From an uncultured bacterium (lineage in GTDB: Bacteria > Cyanobacteriota > Vampirovibrionia > Gastranaerophilales > Gastranaerophilaceae), in NCBI GenBank assembly GCA_947073645.1, contig CAMTMK010000014.1, forward strand, positions 1 to 48,074: 48,074 nucleotides of DNA, in the 5' to 3' direction. This document shows, in pieces, positions 7,656 through 17,897 of the stretch; within the stretch, counting starts at the first letter, position 1, and each line of letters opens with the position of its first letter. The position numbers and the translations under genes are program-made. The notes beneath the pieces are model-generated. The model was not told the DNA's origin and did no database searches. It was given only the letters and a program-made list of their open reading frames with translations.

Positions 7656-7685
7656 AAAAAGACCTCTTTAAGAGGTCTTTTTTTT
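7654..7685. terminator. Bidirectional intrinsic terminator
   Basis: GACCTCTT (7661-7668) pairs with AAGAGGTC (7670-7677), flanked by A-run and T-run, so it can stop transcription from both the XRE gene and rpoC2, whose stop lies just beyond. An almost identical hairpin follows the second XRE gene at 29036. Confidence 0.92.
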
Positions 7686-7700
7686 ATCTGTAATGAAGAA

Positions 7701-10700
7701 TTATTCTTCGTCTTCGCCTAATTGAAAATCAGGAGCGCCGAACATACCTTCGATTTCTTCCAAAATCGCAGATGGTTTGCGAGCTTGATTTCTTTGAGCT
7801 ACTGCACGTTTTCTTTCTTCACGTTCTTTTTCTTCATTTGCATTTGACAAGTGGTGGAAACCTGTACCAGCAGGGATTAAACGACCGATAATTACGTTTT
7901 CTTTTAATCCGCGTAACAAGTCTTTTTTACCGTCAACAGCTGCTTCGGTCAAGATTCTTGTTGTTTCTTGGAATGAAGCTGCAGAAATAAATGATTCTGT
8001 GTTCAATGAAGCTTTAGTGATACCTAACAACATGTATTCGCAAGTTGCTGGTTCTCCGCCTTTTTCTTGAACTTCGCTGTTTTCTTTTTCAAATGTCTGC
8101 ATTTCAACAAGTTCGCCAGGTAACAATGTTGTATCACCGGCATCAACAATTTTAACTTTTTTAGTCATTTGTCTTACGATGATTTCAACGTGTTTATCAG
8201 CGATTTCTACGCCTTGTGAACGGTATACGCGTTGTACTTCGTCTACAAGGTATTGTTGAGCTGCTTCAGGACCGCAAAGTCTGATAACATCGTGTGGGTT
8301 CAAAGGACCGCTTGTTAAAGGCTGACCTTTTGTAATTTGTTGTTTATTTTGAACGATGATGTTAGCATCGATTGCATATTTGATTTCAACTCTGCCGTTG
8401 TCGTTAACGATATAAAGTCTTGGAAGGTCTTCATCAGTAACGATTTCAGCTACGCCGTCTTCTTCTGCAAGGATTGCACAATCTTTAGGTTTACGACCTT
8501 CAAGAAGTTCTTCAACCCTAGGCAAACCTTGAACGATGTCGCCTGTTTTTTGTCTTTCAAATACCAATGTTGCGATAATATCACCGCGAAGTACTAACGC
8601 ACCAGCTTCAACCTGTAACATAGTACCAGGGCTGATTAAGTAAGGACGACCGTTTCTGATAGTGATTTCGCCTTTGTTTACAGCTGTAACCATACCTGAA
8701 ACTGTTGATTTTTCACCGCCGTCAGCAATGATAGAATCAAGTCTTACAAAGTCACCTTTCTTAACGCTTGCTTTACCTTTTATCGGTATTACAGTTTCGT
8801 AAGTTGCACTTGTTAATAACAGTCTGCGAGCTTCTTCTTGGCTAGAATTAATAGAAGCAATACCGTCATTAATTGCTAATACTTGAGTTTTTGCAACAGG
8901 TGTTTTAGCATCAATTGTTTGACCGTCTTTTACAAGAAGTTCTGTTTGAAGTGAAGACATTAATTTAGAGTTGCCTTCAAATTCACGACGAACAATCAAG
9001 TTTTCAAGAACAACAATTCTTAAAATATTCTTTTCATCAAGTTCTACCATACCTTTAAGGTGTGATAAATATCCTTGCATTTGAAGAACTAAACTTGTTC
9101 TTGTAATTGTAGAACCATCAAGGTTTCTTACTCTAGCACCGTCTTTGTATTGTAATTGAGTTACAGGAACGATATCAATTAAATCATCTGATGTGTTGAA
9201 TTTAATTGAAACATTTTTCTGTTCAACTTCCAATACTTGAACAGGTCTTACAAGAATTTGGATTGGCTGGTTAGAAATTGAATCTTCGTCTAAAGAAAGT
9301 GATGTATCAAGTTCTTCATCTAAGTCATCAATATCTAAATCATCCATTGAAGAATCCATAATAGTAACGATTGAAGTTTCTGCTGCTTTGATACCTTCAG
9401 CAATTACAGTACCTTTTTTTACAACTTCGCCTTCATCAACTTTCAATTCAGAAACGCTTGAAAGGTGGTGAACCTCTCCGGGTCTGATTGTAATTTCGTG
9501 AATAATATCGTTATATTCTTTGAATTCAACAATACCGTCAATGTGGCAGTATACGTCTTTTACAACTTCTGTACCAGCTGTAACGAATGTTCCGTTATCA
9601 ACCATTTTCAAAGAGCTGTCTTTGTTGATTTGATGTACTTCTTCCGGAATAAATACAACTTTACCCGGTTTTGTAATGATTTGATTTTCATCAACTTCAA
9701 CGTCAACGTATCTGATTTCACCAGATGATGCTACTGAGCATTCATCATCAATAAGTTCGGCAATAATCATACCGTTTTCTACTGTTGTATCAACAGGAGC
9801 TTTTACGATATATTTTTCGCCAGTTTTATTAACTGTCCAGATTTGTTCTTTTTTAGTTTGTTCAAAAGAAGCATTTTCAGGCATTAATGAAGCAATAACG
9901 ATTGTTAATTCTTTACCTTGAACAATCTTCTTGATATTTTTGCCTTCGAATTTTACATCTTCAATAACTAAATCTTCACCGAAACGAACTTCACCGCCGT
10001 GTTCAGAAATAGTTAATGTTTCAGCAAGTTTTTCACCTTCTTTAATTTTTTGACCGTCTTCAACTAGTACTTTAGAACCGCCAGGAAGGTTGTAAACGTC
10101 GCCTCCAAGAACCCAGATAATACCTTGTTTATTTGTAGTTCTTGAAATATTGCCTTGTCTGTCTTTCTTTTCATCAGCTACGAAATCTTCATAAAGGATT
10201 TCACCTGAAAGGTCTGAAGTAATATCTTTTGTCGCTTTTTCTGTCAAACGAGAACCTGAACCTTGAGAAGCCGGTTCGTATTGAGCAAGCTTAAAGCCTT
10301 TTTCAACAGTCATTCCGTTAGTAAAGAATACTGTAGAACCTGCAGGAATATGATATTTTTCAGTCTTTTTAGCACCTTTAATTTCAATATCTGTTTCGTA
10401 ATTAGAGATATTAACAACATCCCCGTGGCGAGTTCTCAATTCTCTTGTTTTAACGTTTGATACAACTTCACCTGCAATGTTTGCAGTAACTTCTTTGATT
10501 GCATCTTTAACACCAACCGCACCACCTGTGTGGAATGTTCTCATTGTAAGCTGTGTACCAGGTTCACCGATTGATTGAGCTGCGATAATACCGATAGCTT
10601 CACCGATATCAACTGGTTTTTGAGTTGTCATTGCCCAGCCGTAGCATTTTTGGCAGATACCGTATTCCAAACCGCAAGTCAAACCTGAACGAACTCTCAA

Positions 10701-11558
10701 TTCTTGAAGATTCAAGTGTTTAACTTTTTGAACATCGTTTCTGTCCATTGTTGTTCCTGCTTTTACAAGAACTGTACCGTCAGTATCTTTGATATCTTCA
10801 GCAATTGTTCTTCCTAACAATCTGTCTACCAAAGGAACGATTACATTGTCACCGTCCATAATCGGTTTCATATCAATAGCTTTTGTAGTGTGGCAGTCAT
10901 CAGCGCGGATGATAACATCTTGTGCAACGTCTACCAAACGTCTTGTCAAATAACCTGAATCGGCTGTTTTTAACGCTGTATCTACAAGCCCTTTTCTCGC
11001 ACCATATGATGAAATGATGTATTCAGTAACGGATAAGCCTTCTTTAAAGTTTGATTTAATCGGCAAGTCGATGATTTGACCTTGTGCGTCTGCCATCAAA
11101 CCACGCATACCAACAAGCTGAGAAACCTGTGATAAGTTACCTCTCGCACCTGAGAATGCCATCATATATACAGGGTTCAATCTGTCGAAGTTTTCAACAA
11201 CTTGAGAAGTCAATTTCGCAGTTGTTTCAGACCAGGTATCAATAACCTTTGTATATCTTTCAACTTCGGTAATTTCACCTTTTAAGTATCTGTTTGTAGA
11301 TTTTTCGATTTCTGCTTCTGCTTCTTTAAGCATTTCTTTTTTGATTTCAGGAACTTGTAAATCCGCAATAGAAATTGTTGTACCGGATTTTGTAGCATAC
11401 CTGTAACCAAGGTTTTTAAGGCTGTTAGCCAATTCTGCGGTTTTAGCACCGCCAAACTCAAGATACATTTGTGAAAGCAAATTGTTCAAACCTTTTTTGT
11501 CCATTTGCTTGTTAATGTAATCTACAGTTTTTTTACCGTGATTGTAAGTTGTTTCCAT
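7701..11558 (-). CDS. rpoC2: RNA polymerase beta-prime subunit, C-terminal part (RpoC2)
   Basis: The 1285-residue C-terminal half of beta-prime. The second zinc site is formed by ADDC and by LTCGLEYGICQKCYG. The start of the trigger loop reads SIGEPGTQLTMRTFHTGG (near residue 341), and the conserved sequence resumes only at VQGLPRVEELLEGRKP (near 1010). The roughly 650 residues between them are the cyanobacterial-type SI3 insertion, rich in beta-strand repeats with an acidic stretch (MDDLDIDDLDEELD). The end carries the conserved ETTRILTEAAVDGKKD and GTGFHHL. It lies downstream of rpoC1, 87 bases away, with its own AAGGA ribosome binding site. The split is lineage-specific, not a mutation. 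Confidence 0.97.
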   Translation of the reverse strand: METTYNHGKKTVDYINKQMDKKGLNNLLSQMYLEFGGAKTAELANSLKNLGYRYATKSGTTISIADLQVPEIKKEMLKEAEAEIEKSTNRYLKGEITEVERYTKVIDTWSETTAKLTSQVVENFDRLNPVYMMAFSGARGNLSQVSQLVGMRGLMADAQGQIIDLPIKSNFKEGLSVTEYIISSYGARKGLVDTALKTADSGYLTRRLVDVAQDVIIRADDCHTTKAIDMKPIMDGDNVIVPLVDRLLGRTIAEDIKDTDGTVLVKAGTTMDRNDVQKVKHLNLQELRVRSGLTCGLEYGICQKCYGWAMTTQKPVDIGEAIGIIAAQSIGEPGTQLTMRTFHTGGAVGVKDAIKEVTANIAGEVVSNVKTRELRTRHGDVVNISNYETDIEIKGAKKTEKYHIPAGSTVFFTNGMTVEKGFKLAQYEPASQGSGSRLTEKATKDITSDLSGEILYEDFVADEKKDRQGNISRTTNKQGIIWVLGGDVYNLPGGSKVLVEDGQKIKEGEKLAETLTISEHGGEVRFGEDLVIEDVKFEGKNIKKIVQGKELTIVIASLMPENASFEQTKKEQIWTVNKTGEKYIVKAPVDTTVENGMIIAELIDDECSVASSGEIRYVDVEVDENQIITKPGKVVFIPEEVHQINKDSSLKMVDNGTFVTAGTEVVKDVYCHIDGIVEFKEYNDIIHEITIRPGEVHHLSSVSELKVDEGEVVKKGTVIAEGIKAAETSIVTIMDSSMDDLDIDDLDEELDTSLSLDEDSISNQPIQILVRPVQVLEVEQKNVSIKFNTSDDLIDIVPVTQLQYKDGARVRNLDGSTITRTSLVLQMQGYLSHLKGMVELDEKNILRIVVLENLIVRREFEGNSKLMSSLQTELLVKDGQTIDAKTPVAKTQVLAINDGIASINSSQEEARRLLLTSATYETVIPIKGKASVKKGDFVRLDSIIADGGEKSTVSGMVTAVNKGEITIRNGRPYLISPGTMLQVEAGALVLRGDIIATLVFERQKTGDIVQGLPRVEELLEGRKPKDCAILAEEDGVAEIVTDEDLPRLYIVNDNGRVEIKYAIDANIIVQNKQQITKGQPLTSGPLNPHDVIRLCGPEAAQQYLVDEVQRVYRSQGVEIADKHVEIIVRQMTKKVKIVDAGDTTLLPGELVEMQTFEKENSEVQEKGGEPATCEYMLLGITKASLNTESFISAASFQETTRILTEAAVDGKKDLLRGLKENVIIGRLIPAGTGFHHLSNANEEKEREERKRAVAQRNQARKPSAILEEIEGMFGAPDFQLGEDEE

Positions 11559-11645
11559 CTATATTTTTCCTTTTATTTTACTTAAAAATAATTTTGTTCT
11601 ACTGTCAATTAGCCCTCAGTGACGAATTGACCTTCGCGCAATCCG

Positions 11646-13355
11646 CTAAGCAAGAGCATTTCTAACTGCTTCGTTGAAGATAATTCTTCCTGCTGTTGTT
11701 TCAAGTCTTTCGCCTTGTTCATCTCTTACTACGATTTTGTCGTGTAAATCGATTACGCCGACTTCAAGAGCTGAGATTGCATCTTGGAAGTTGTAGAAAT
11801 ATCCTTTCGGATCCATTTCAGGATTTTTCAGGATTGTCAAGTAATACATACCCAATACCATGTCTTGTGTAGGTGTGATAATAGGTTTACCTGTTGCAGG
11901 AGCTAAGATGTTGTTAGTTGCTAACATTAACATTCTTGCTTCTGTTTGAGCTTCGATTGATAAAGGTACGTGAACAGCCATTTGGTCACCGTCGAAGTCG
12001 GCGTTGAACGCTGTACATACTAACGGGTGAAGCTGGATTGCACGGCCTTCTACCAATTTTGGTTCGAATGCCTGAATACCTAATCTGTGAAGAGTCGGGG
12101 CACGGTTCAATAGTACCGGATGTCCGTCGATTACTTCTTCTAATATATCCCAAACGATTGCTTCGGAACGTTCAATTTTCTTTTTAGCTGATTTAATGTT
12201 TTGAACATATCCGCGTTCAATCAATTTGTTTACAACAAACGGTTTGAATAATTCAATTGCCATTTCTTTCGGCAAACCGCATTGGTTCAATTTCAATGTA
12301 GGACCAACAACGATTACTGAACGGCCTGAGTAGTCAACACGTTTACCCAACAAGTTTTGACGGAAACGACCTTGTTTACCTTCAATAATGTTAGATAATG
12401 ATTTCAACGCTCTGTTGTTAGGACCAACAACTGTACGTCCGCGTCTGCCGTTATCGATAAGAGCGTCAACAGCTTCTTGAAGCATACGTTTTTCGTTTCT
12501 AACGATGATTTCAGGAGCACCCATTTCCAAAAGTCTTTGTAAACGGTTGTTTCTGTTGATTACACGTCTGTACAAGTCGTTCAAGTCAGATGTTGCAAAA
12601 CGTCCGCCGTCTAATTGTACCATTGGTCTTAAATCCGGAGGAGTAACTGGAAGTACATCCATAATCATCCAAGTCGGATCTGTTTCTGATGATATCAAGC
12701 TGTCTAATAATCTTAGACGTTTGATTAATTTACTTTTCTTTTGAACAGAGTTAATTGTACCAGCAAGTTCAGTTCTGATTTCTTCTGCAAGTTCTTTTGT
12801 ATTAACTTCTGATAAAAGTTCTTTAATAGCTTCCGCACCGATTCCTACTTTTAATTCAGAATCTTCGTTTTCAGCCATATAATCTTCATATTCTTCTTCT
12901 GAAAGAAGTTGTAATTTTTTGAATGGGCTTTCGCCTGCATCTAAAACTACATAGTTATTGAAGTAAATAACCTGTTCCAAATCTTTCAAAGTCATATCAA
13001 GAAGTAAGCCCAAATATGATGGAATACCTTTCAAGAACCAAATGTGAGATACAGGAGCAGCAAGTTTAATGTGTCCCATTCTCTGACGTCTTACTTTTGA
13101 ATCAGTAACTTCAACACCGCATCTTTCGCAGATGATACCTTTGTGTCTTACTCTTTTATATTTACCGCAATAGCATTCCCAGTCTTTTGAAGGTCCAAAA
13201 ATTCTTTCGCAGAACAGACCGTCACGTTCAGGTTTTAATGTACGGTAGTTGATTGTTTCCGGTTTAGTAACTTCGCCGTAAGACCATTTAAGTATTCTTT
13301 CCGGTGAAGCGATACTAATTCGTATATAGTCAAAATAATCTATGCTTGTTGACAT
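11646..13355 (-). CDS. rpoC1: RNA polymerase beta-prime subunit, N-terminal part (RpoC1, gamma)
   Basis: The N-terminal half of beta-prime with 569 residues from ATG 13355, preferred because AAAGGAG precedes it; a TTG at 13385 would add ten residues. The first zinc site is [19 protein letters not shown], the lid/rudder region follows, and the catalytic magnesium motif [15 protein letters not shown] is near residue 450. The protein stops soon after FNEAVRNAL, where a bacterial beta-prime would continue, matching the split in cyanobacteria and plastids. It pairs with RpoC2 in the core enzyme. Confidence 0.97.
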   Translation of the reverse strand: MSTSIDYFDYIRISIASPERILKWSYGEVTKPETINYRTLKPERDGLFCERIFGPSKDWECYCGKYKRVRHKGIICERCGVEVTDSKVRRQRMGHIKLAAPVSHIWFLKGIPSYLGLLLDMTLKDLEQVIYFNNYVVLDAGESPFKKLQLLSEEEYEDYMAENEDSELKVGIGAEAIKELLSEVNTKELAEEIRTELAGTINSVQKKSKLIKRLRLLDSLISSETDPTWMIMDVLPVTPPDLRPMVQLDGGRFATSDLNDLYRRVINRNNRLQRLLEMGAPEIIVRNEKRMLQEAVDALIDNGRRGRTVVGPNNRALKSLSNIIEGKQGRFRQNLLGKRVDYSGRSVIVVGPTLKLNQCGLPKEMAIELFKPFVVNKLIERGYVQNIKSAKKKIERSEAIVWDILEEVIDGHPVLLNRAPTLHRLGIQAFEPKLVEGRAIQLHPLVCTAFNADFDGDQMAVHVPLSIEAQTEARMLMLATNNILAPATGKPIITPTQDMVLGMYYLTILKNPEMDPKGYFYNFQDAISALEVGVIDLHDKIVVRDEQGERLETTAGRIIFNEAVRNALA

Positions 13356-13380
13356 TTTTTGTAATTCTCCTTTTTTTATC

Positions 13381-13403
13381 GGCAAGAGGAAAATCCTCTT
13401 GCC
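13381..13403 (-). other. Perfect 10-bp hairpin between rpoB and rpoC1
   Basis: GGCAAGAGGA (13381-13390) and TCCTCTTGCC (13394-13403) form a perfect 10-bp stem with a 3-base loop, 13 bases after the rpoB stop and just before the rpoC1 ribosome binding site. In the mRNA it is followed by GATAAAAAAAGG, not a U-run, so it is not a simple terminator. It may be an RNA processing or attenuation site that sets the ratio of beta to beta-prime. Confidence 0.7.
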
Positions 13404-13416
13404 TTATAAATTATTA

Positions 13417-16400
13417 TTATATATCTCCGAATGTAGTCGGTGTTTCAAAGAAATTGATGTTCAAAAGTTCTGAATCCATATCAGATAGAACTCTTCTCGG
13501 AGCAGATTTTCTCAAATCGTCCATATCTGTCATCAAGTCTACTTCTACACCGTCTTTTTTCGCTACCGTAATATCCAAACCAATACTTTGTAATTCTCTT
13601 ACAAGTACTTTGAATGATTCAGGAATACCCGGTCTTGGAATATTGTCGCCTTTAACGATTGCTTCATAAGCTCTGTTTCTACCGTTAACATCGTCTGATT
13701 TGATTGTTAACATTTCTTGAAGAGTATATGCAGCACCGTATGCTTCCAATGCCCAAACTTCCATCTCACCGAATCTTTGTCCGCCGAATTGAGCTTTACC
13801 ACCCAACGGTTGTTGTGTAACAAGTGAGTAAGGACCTGTAGAACGAGCGTGAATTTTGTCGTCTACAAGGTGGACAAGTTTAAGAATGTATGATAAACCT
13901 ACTGCAACAGGTTCATCGAATTTTTCACCTGTTCTACCGTCGATAAGTCTTACTTTACCTGTTGGTTCAACCCAGTCACAGCCTGAAGCTTTAATACCTT
14001 TAAGTAATTCTTCTTTTGTAGCTCTTTCTGATTGGTTGTCACCGTATCTTTCATCGAAAGATGGAGTTTCGTAGTAGTTACCGCTCAAGTATGCAGCCAA
14101 ACCAAGCAATAATTCATAAGTTTGACCAACGTTCATACGAGAAGGTACACCAAGCGGGTTCAATACGATATCAACAGGAGTTCCATCCGGCAAGAATGGC
14201 ATATCTTCTTTTGGCAAGATTCTTGATACGATACCTTTGTTACCGTGACGTCCTGAAAGTTTATCACCAACTGATACTTTACGTTTTTGAGCGATGTAAA
14301 CTCTGATTACTGTATTTGCTCCAGGTGGTAATTCGTCGCCTTTTTCTCTGTCAAATACTTTAACGTCGAGTACGCGGCCGCCTTCACCGTGAGGAACTCT
14401 TAATGAGTTATCTTTTACGTCTCTTGCTTTTTCAGCGAAGATTGCGCGTAAAAGTTTTTCTTCAGGCGGATGTTCAGATTCACCTTTCGGTGTAACTTTA
14501 CCTACCAAGATATCGTCAGCATAAACTCTTGCACCGATACGAACAATACCGCGTTCATCCAAATGTCTCAAAGCATCTTCTGAAACGTTCGGAATTTCAC
14601 GAGTAATTTCTTCAGGTCCGAGTTTAGTTTGACGAGCGTCTATTTCTAATTTTTCAATGTGAACTGATGTGAAGATATCATCGTGAACGCATCTTTCTGA
14701 AAGCAAGATAGCATCCTCGTAGTTATAACCTTCCCAAGGCATATACGCAACGATTACGTTTTTACCTAATGAAAGTTCACCGCAGTTTGTAGAAGCACCG
14801 TCAGCGATTACGTCGCCTTCTTTAACCTTGTCGCCTTCGTGTACCAAAGGTTTTTGGTTAATACATGTATCTTGGTTACTTCTTACATATTTCATTAATG
14901 TGTGAACGTGAGGTTTGTTGTTGATATCGCGGATGATAATTTCTTCACCTACAACTCTTTCAACAACACCGTCGCAATCAGATACGATTACCATACCTGA
15001 ATCTTTTGCGGCACGTTTTTCCATACCTGTTCCAACTACCGGTCTTTGAGTAATCAAAAGAGGTACTGATTGACGTTGCATGTTTGAACCCATAAGTGCA
15101 CGGTTCGCGTCATCGTGTTCGATAAACGGAATTAATGATGTCGCAACAGAGATGATTTGGATTGGAGAAACCCCAACGAAGTCAACTCTTTTTGATTCGC
15201 CCATAATGAATTCTGATCTGTAACGTACAGGTACATATTCATCTTTAATTGTGTTATCAGGGTTCAATTGAATATCAGCAGGAGCGCAGCGGAAATCTTC
15301 GTCTTCGTCTGCTGTCATATAAACAACTTCGTCTGTAACTTTACCGTCTTTAACTACAAAGAACGGAGCTTCAACGAAACCGTAGTCATTAACTTTTGCG
15401 TGAGTTGCTAATGAACCAATCAAACCTGCGTTCGGACCTTCAGGAGTTTCGATAGGACAAATACGTCCGTAGTGTGAAGGGTGAATGTCACGAACTGCGA
15501 AACCAGCGCGTTCTCTCATCAAACCGCCTGGTCCTAATGCTGAAATACGTCTTTTGTGAGTTAATTCAGCCAATGGGTTAATTTGGTCCATAAACTGTGA
15601 TAATTGTGAAGAACCGAAGAATTCTTTTAATGAAGCAACTAACGGTTTAGTGTTCAACAAGTTCAATGGAGTTAATGTTTCAGAATCTTGAAGAGTCATT
15701 CTTTCTTTAACGATTCTTTCGATTCTTGAAAGACCAACTCTAAATTGGTTTTGCAACAATTCGCCAACTGAACGGATTCTTCTGTTTCCTAAGTGGTCGA
15801 TATCATCAACTGTTCCTTCGTCGTAAGTCAAATTGATTAAGTATTCAATTGATGCAACGATATCTTGAACTGTTAATGTTCTTTGGTTTTTAGGAATGTT
15901 CAAGTTTAATTTTTTGTTTAATTTATAACGACCTACACGTCCGATATCGTATTTCTTTTCATCAAAGAAACGAGCTTCCAATATTGAACGTCCGCCTGCA
16001 GCTGATGCAGGATCGCCAGGTCTTAATTTTTTATAAACTTCGATTAAAGCGTCATCAGTAGTTTCAGCTGTATCTTTATCCAATGTTTTCTTTAAGAAAT
16101 CAAAGTGAGTGAATAAAGATTCCATTTCAGAAACTGTGATACCCATAGCTTTCAATAAAGTTGTAGCTAAGATTTTTCTGTTTTTGTCGATTTTAACATA
16201 AATAATATCGTTAGAATCTGTTTCGATTTTCAACCATGCACCACGGTTAGGTATCATAGTTGCGTTGTATAAACGTTTACCTGCAGGTGAAATTTCACGT
16301 TTGAAATAAACACCAGGAGAACGAACGATTTGAGAAACGATTACACGTTCCGCACCGTTAACAATGAAAGTACCTTTGTCAGTCATTGTCGGGATGTCGC

Positions 16401-16734
16401 CGATGTAAACTTCTTGTTCTTTGATTTCACCGCTGTCACGGTTAACCAATCTTACCATTACGCGTAATTGTTTTGCATAAGTAGCGTCATGGATTCTTGC
16501 TTCTTCAATTGTATACTTTGCGTTGTCGAAAGTATAGTTTGGTAAGAAGTGCAATTCTAATCTGCCAGTATAGTCTTTAATAGGTGAGAAAGAAAGTAAT
16601 TCTTCTTTCAAACCTTCTTTTAAGAACCATTCAAACGATTTTTTCTGCACTTCAATAAGGTCTGGTAAATCATCCAAACGAGTATGAGGAATACCCATTG
16701 GTGTTACTCTTTCTGCATATTTTGTGTTAGACAT
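13417..16734 (-). CDS. rpoB: RNA polymerase beta subunit
   Basis: The 1105-residue beta subunit, length typical of cyanobacterial forms. Visible blocks include [15 protein letters not shown], the rifampicin region [69 protein letters not shown] and the C-terminal [30 protein letters not shown] ribosome binding site is five bases before the ATG. rplJ/rplL are not upstream; instead there is a long leader and a promoter, so rpoB-rpoC1-rpoC2 forms a separate operon as in cyanobacteria. Confidence 0.98.
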   Translation of the reverse strand: MSNTKYAERVTPMGIPHTRLDDLPDLIEVQKKSFEWFLKEGLKEELLSFSPIKDYTGRLELHFLPNYTFDNAKYTIEEARIHDATYAKQLRVMVRLVNRDSGEIKEQEVYIGDIPTMTDKGTFIVNGAERVIVSQIVRSPGVYFKREISPAGKRLYNATMIPNRGAWLKIETDSNDIIYVKIDKNRKILATTLLKAMGITVSEMESLFTHFDFLKKTLDKDTAETTDDALIEVYKKLRPGDPASAAGGRSILEARFFDEKKYDIGRVGRYKLNKKLNLNIPKNQRTLTVQDIVASIEYLINLTYDEGTVDDIDHLGNRRIRSVGELLQNQFRVGLSRIERIVKERMTLQDSETLTPLNLLNTKPLVASLKEFFGSSQLSQFMDQINPLAELTHKRRISALGPGGLMRERAGFAVRDIHPSHYGRICPIETPEGPNAGLIGSLATHAKVNDYGFVEAPFFVVKDGKVTDEVVYMTADEDEDFRCAPADIQLNPDNTIKDEYVPVRYRSEFIMGESKRVDFVGVSPIQIISVATSLIPFIEHDDANRALMGSNMQRQSVPLLITQRPVVGTGMEKRAAKDSGMVIVSDCDGVVERVVGEEIIIRDINNKPHVHTLMKYVRSNQDTCINQKPLVHEGDKVKEGDVIADGASTNCGELSLGKNVIVAYMPWEGYNYEDAILLSERCVHDDIFTSVHIEKLEIDARQTKLGPEEITREIPNVSEDALRHLDERGIVRIGARVYADDILVGKVTPKGESEHPPEEKLLRAIFAEKARDVKDNSLRVPHGEGGRVLDVKVFDREKGDELPPGANTVIRVYIAQKRKVSVGDKLSGRHGNKGIVSRILPKEDMPFLPDGTPVDIVLNPLGVPSRMNVGQTYELLLGLAAYLSGNYYETPSFDERYGDNQSERATKEELLKGIKASGCDWVEPTGKVRLIDGRTGEKFDEPVAVGLSYILKLVHLVDDKIHARSTGPYSLVTQQPLGGKAQFGGQRFGEMEVWALEAYGAAYTLQEMLTIKSDDVNGRNRAYEAIVKGDNIPRPGIPESFKVLVRELQSIGLDITVAKKDGVEVDLMTDMDDLRKSAPRRVLSDMDSELLNINFFETPTTFGDI

Positions 16735-16992
16735 TAATTCACCTCGTCTATGTGTACGTACTAAATTTGAAAAGCGTGCATTGTTTGCTCGCTGTCTTGC
16801 TCGTTCGCCTTAAACGTGTCTTCGGTTAATTGCTTCATAAATTTTATTTATTTTGCAATTAAGCCTCGCACTCGGCTCACTTGCGCTCTAACTTAAGGCT
16901 GTAAACCTTTCATTCTACTGCGTTTCAGTAGGAATGAACTTGGGTGAAAAATCTAATTTTAGGCATAGTACACCTAACTTAAATTTAACATG
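16735..16992 (-). promoter_or_regulatory. Long structured leader of rpoB (about 250 nt)
   Basis: The stretch between the predicted promoter and rpoB is GC-richer than its surroundings and rich in inverted repeats. One hairpin is CATTC-TACTG/CAGTAGGAATG (16910-16936). A second imperfect one joins TTAAG (16859-16863) to CTTAA (16891-16895) around a GAGCG-rich loop. A further AGCGAGC-like tract lies at 16776-16806. A 25-codon frame ([10 protein letters not shown]...) is present without a ribosome binding site. The leader could support attenuation or translational feedback, but no known element is recognised. Confidence 0.5.
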
Positions 16993-16999
16993 TTATTTA

Positions 17000-17027
17000 A
17001 TCATAATACATCAAGATATTTCGTCAA
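17000..17027 (-). promoter_or_regulatory. Predicted sigma70-type promoter of the rpoB operon
   Basis: On the minus strand, TTGACG (17022-17027) and TATGAT (17000-17005) are separated by 16 bases, a good match to the housekeeping consensus. Transcription would start near 16992. It is the only convincing promoter between rpoB and the divergent gene at 17156. Confidence 0.6.
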
Positions 17028-17155
17028 GAAAATTGTTAAATTTTTGTTACATAGATTTCTGGACAGGTGGAAAGTTTTGGTATAACTGTATTTGAGTGTC
17101 AAGACTATACATATTATATATTCATAATATGATATTAATTAGAAACGAGGGATTT

Positions 17156-17794
17156 ATGAAAAAAATAATATTTTTATTGTGTATATTAATCATAGGAAAA
17201 ACTGCATTATCAGCGGATTTGCCAGAAACCTTAACTAAAGAAAATACACCTGCATCTGTCGTACTTACGGGTAATCTTGTTTTTGATTGGCTTGACATTA
17301 CTCAATCGGGAAGGGATGCGGTTATTGAAAAATATAAAACTCAGCTTTTTGATGAAGATACTGTGTATAAATTTAATAAAAAAGAATTTAGAAATGAGTA
17401 TAAAGATTATTTGAAAGATTCTGATTTTCAAAGACATTATGCTCTGGTTTCAAATAATGTGACTGAAACTGATAAGGAAAATCTTTGCGGATTTTATAAA
17501 GGAAAGCTTTTAATCAGTTATGCGGTTCAATATAAAAATGATTTAAGAACTGTTTATTATTATGATGCATTGGGAAAACTCAGATATGTTGATAAGTTTT
17601 CAGAAAACTATCCAAATTTCCCGTATATGTCAAAGCAGTATCGAGCAAACGGAACTTTAGTCAGTGCGATTTATATAATTTCGCATGATATGCAGTATAT
17701 GTATAATTCAGACGGTTCGTTTAAGGGCGCGTGGTACAAAGATAAAATGTATGACGCACGCGCTAAACAGATTTTGACTCGTTCAAATTGGTAG
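17156..17794 (+). CDS. Secreted hypothetical protein
   Basis: The protein has 212 residues from ATG 17156, chosen because GAGGG precedes it and the product then starts with a classical signal peptide (MKKIIFLLCILIIGKTALSA, cleavage likely after this). The mature part is polar and aromatic, with SYAVQYKNDLRTVYYYDALG and repeated Y/G/D patterns (YDALGKLRYVDK, YNSDGSFKGAWY) resembling the short beta-hairpin repeats of MORN- or YD-type sequences. A promoter can be proposed at TGGACA/TATAAC (17061-17087). No function is proposed. It is divergent from rpoB and convergent with the protease gene. Confidence 0.65.
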   Translation: MKKIIFLLCILIIGKTALSADLPETLTKENTPASVVLTGNLVFDWLDITQSGRDAVIEKYKTQLFDEDTVYKFNKKEFRNEYKDYLKDSDFQRHYALVSNNVTETDKENLCGFYKGKLLISYAVQYKNDLRTVYYYDALGKLRYVDKFSENYPNFPYMSKQYRANGTLVSAIYIISHDMQYMYNSDGSFKGAWYKDKMYDARAKQILTRSNW

Positions 17795-17881
17795 CGAGCG
17801 TGCCGCTGCTTGATTGCCGCCGATAAACGGGCACGCATCAGCAAAGCTGATGACTACAGCCCTCTGCCGGCAATCCGCTCG
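17795..17881. repeat. GC-rich nested inverted-repeat element between convergent genes
   Basis: Three nested perfect arms can be seen: CGAGCG (17795-17800) with CGCTCG (17876-17881), ATTGCCG (17813-17819) with CGGCAAT (17868-17874), and CATCAGC (17836-17842) with GCTGATG (17846-17852) around AAA. The element abuts a stop codon and is far richer in G+C than the genes on either side. It lacks a T-run. It resembles REP-type or small mobile palindromic elements; a role as a transcription barrier between convergent genes is possible. Confidence 0.6.
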
Positions 17882-17897
17882 ACCCGCCAATTAGGTT

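Noticed and set aside
11559-11648. Frameshift at the rpoC1 end, since another frame continues [15 protein letters not shown]
   Set aside because: RpoC1 already ends at the place expected for the split; the short tail in the other frame is probably chance.
13346-13669. 107-codon plus-strand frame
   Set aside because: It is antisense to the end of rpoB and the start of rpoC1.
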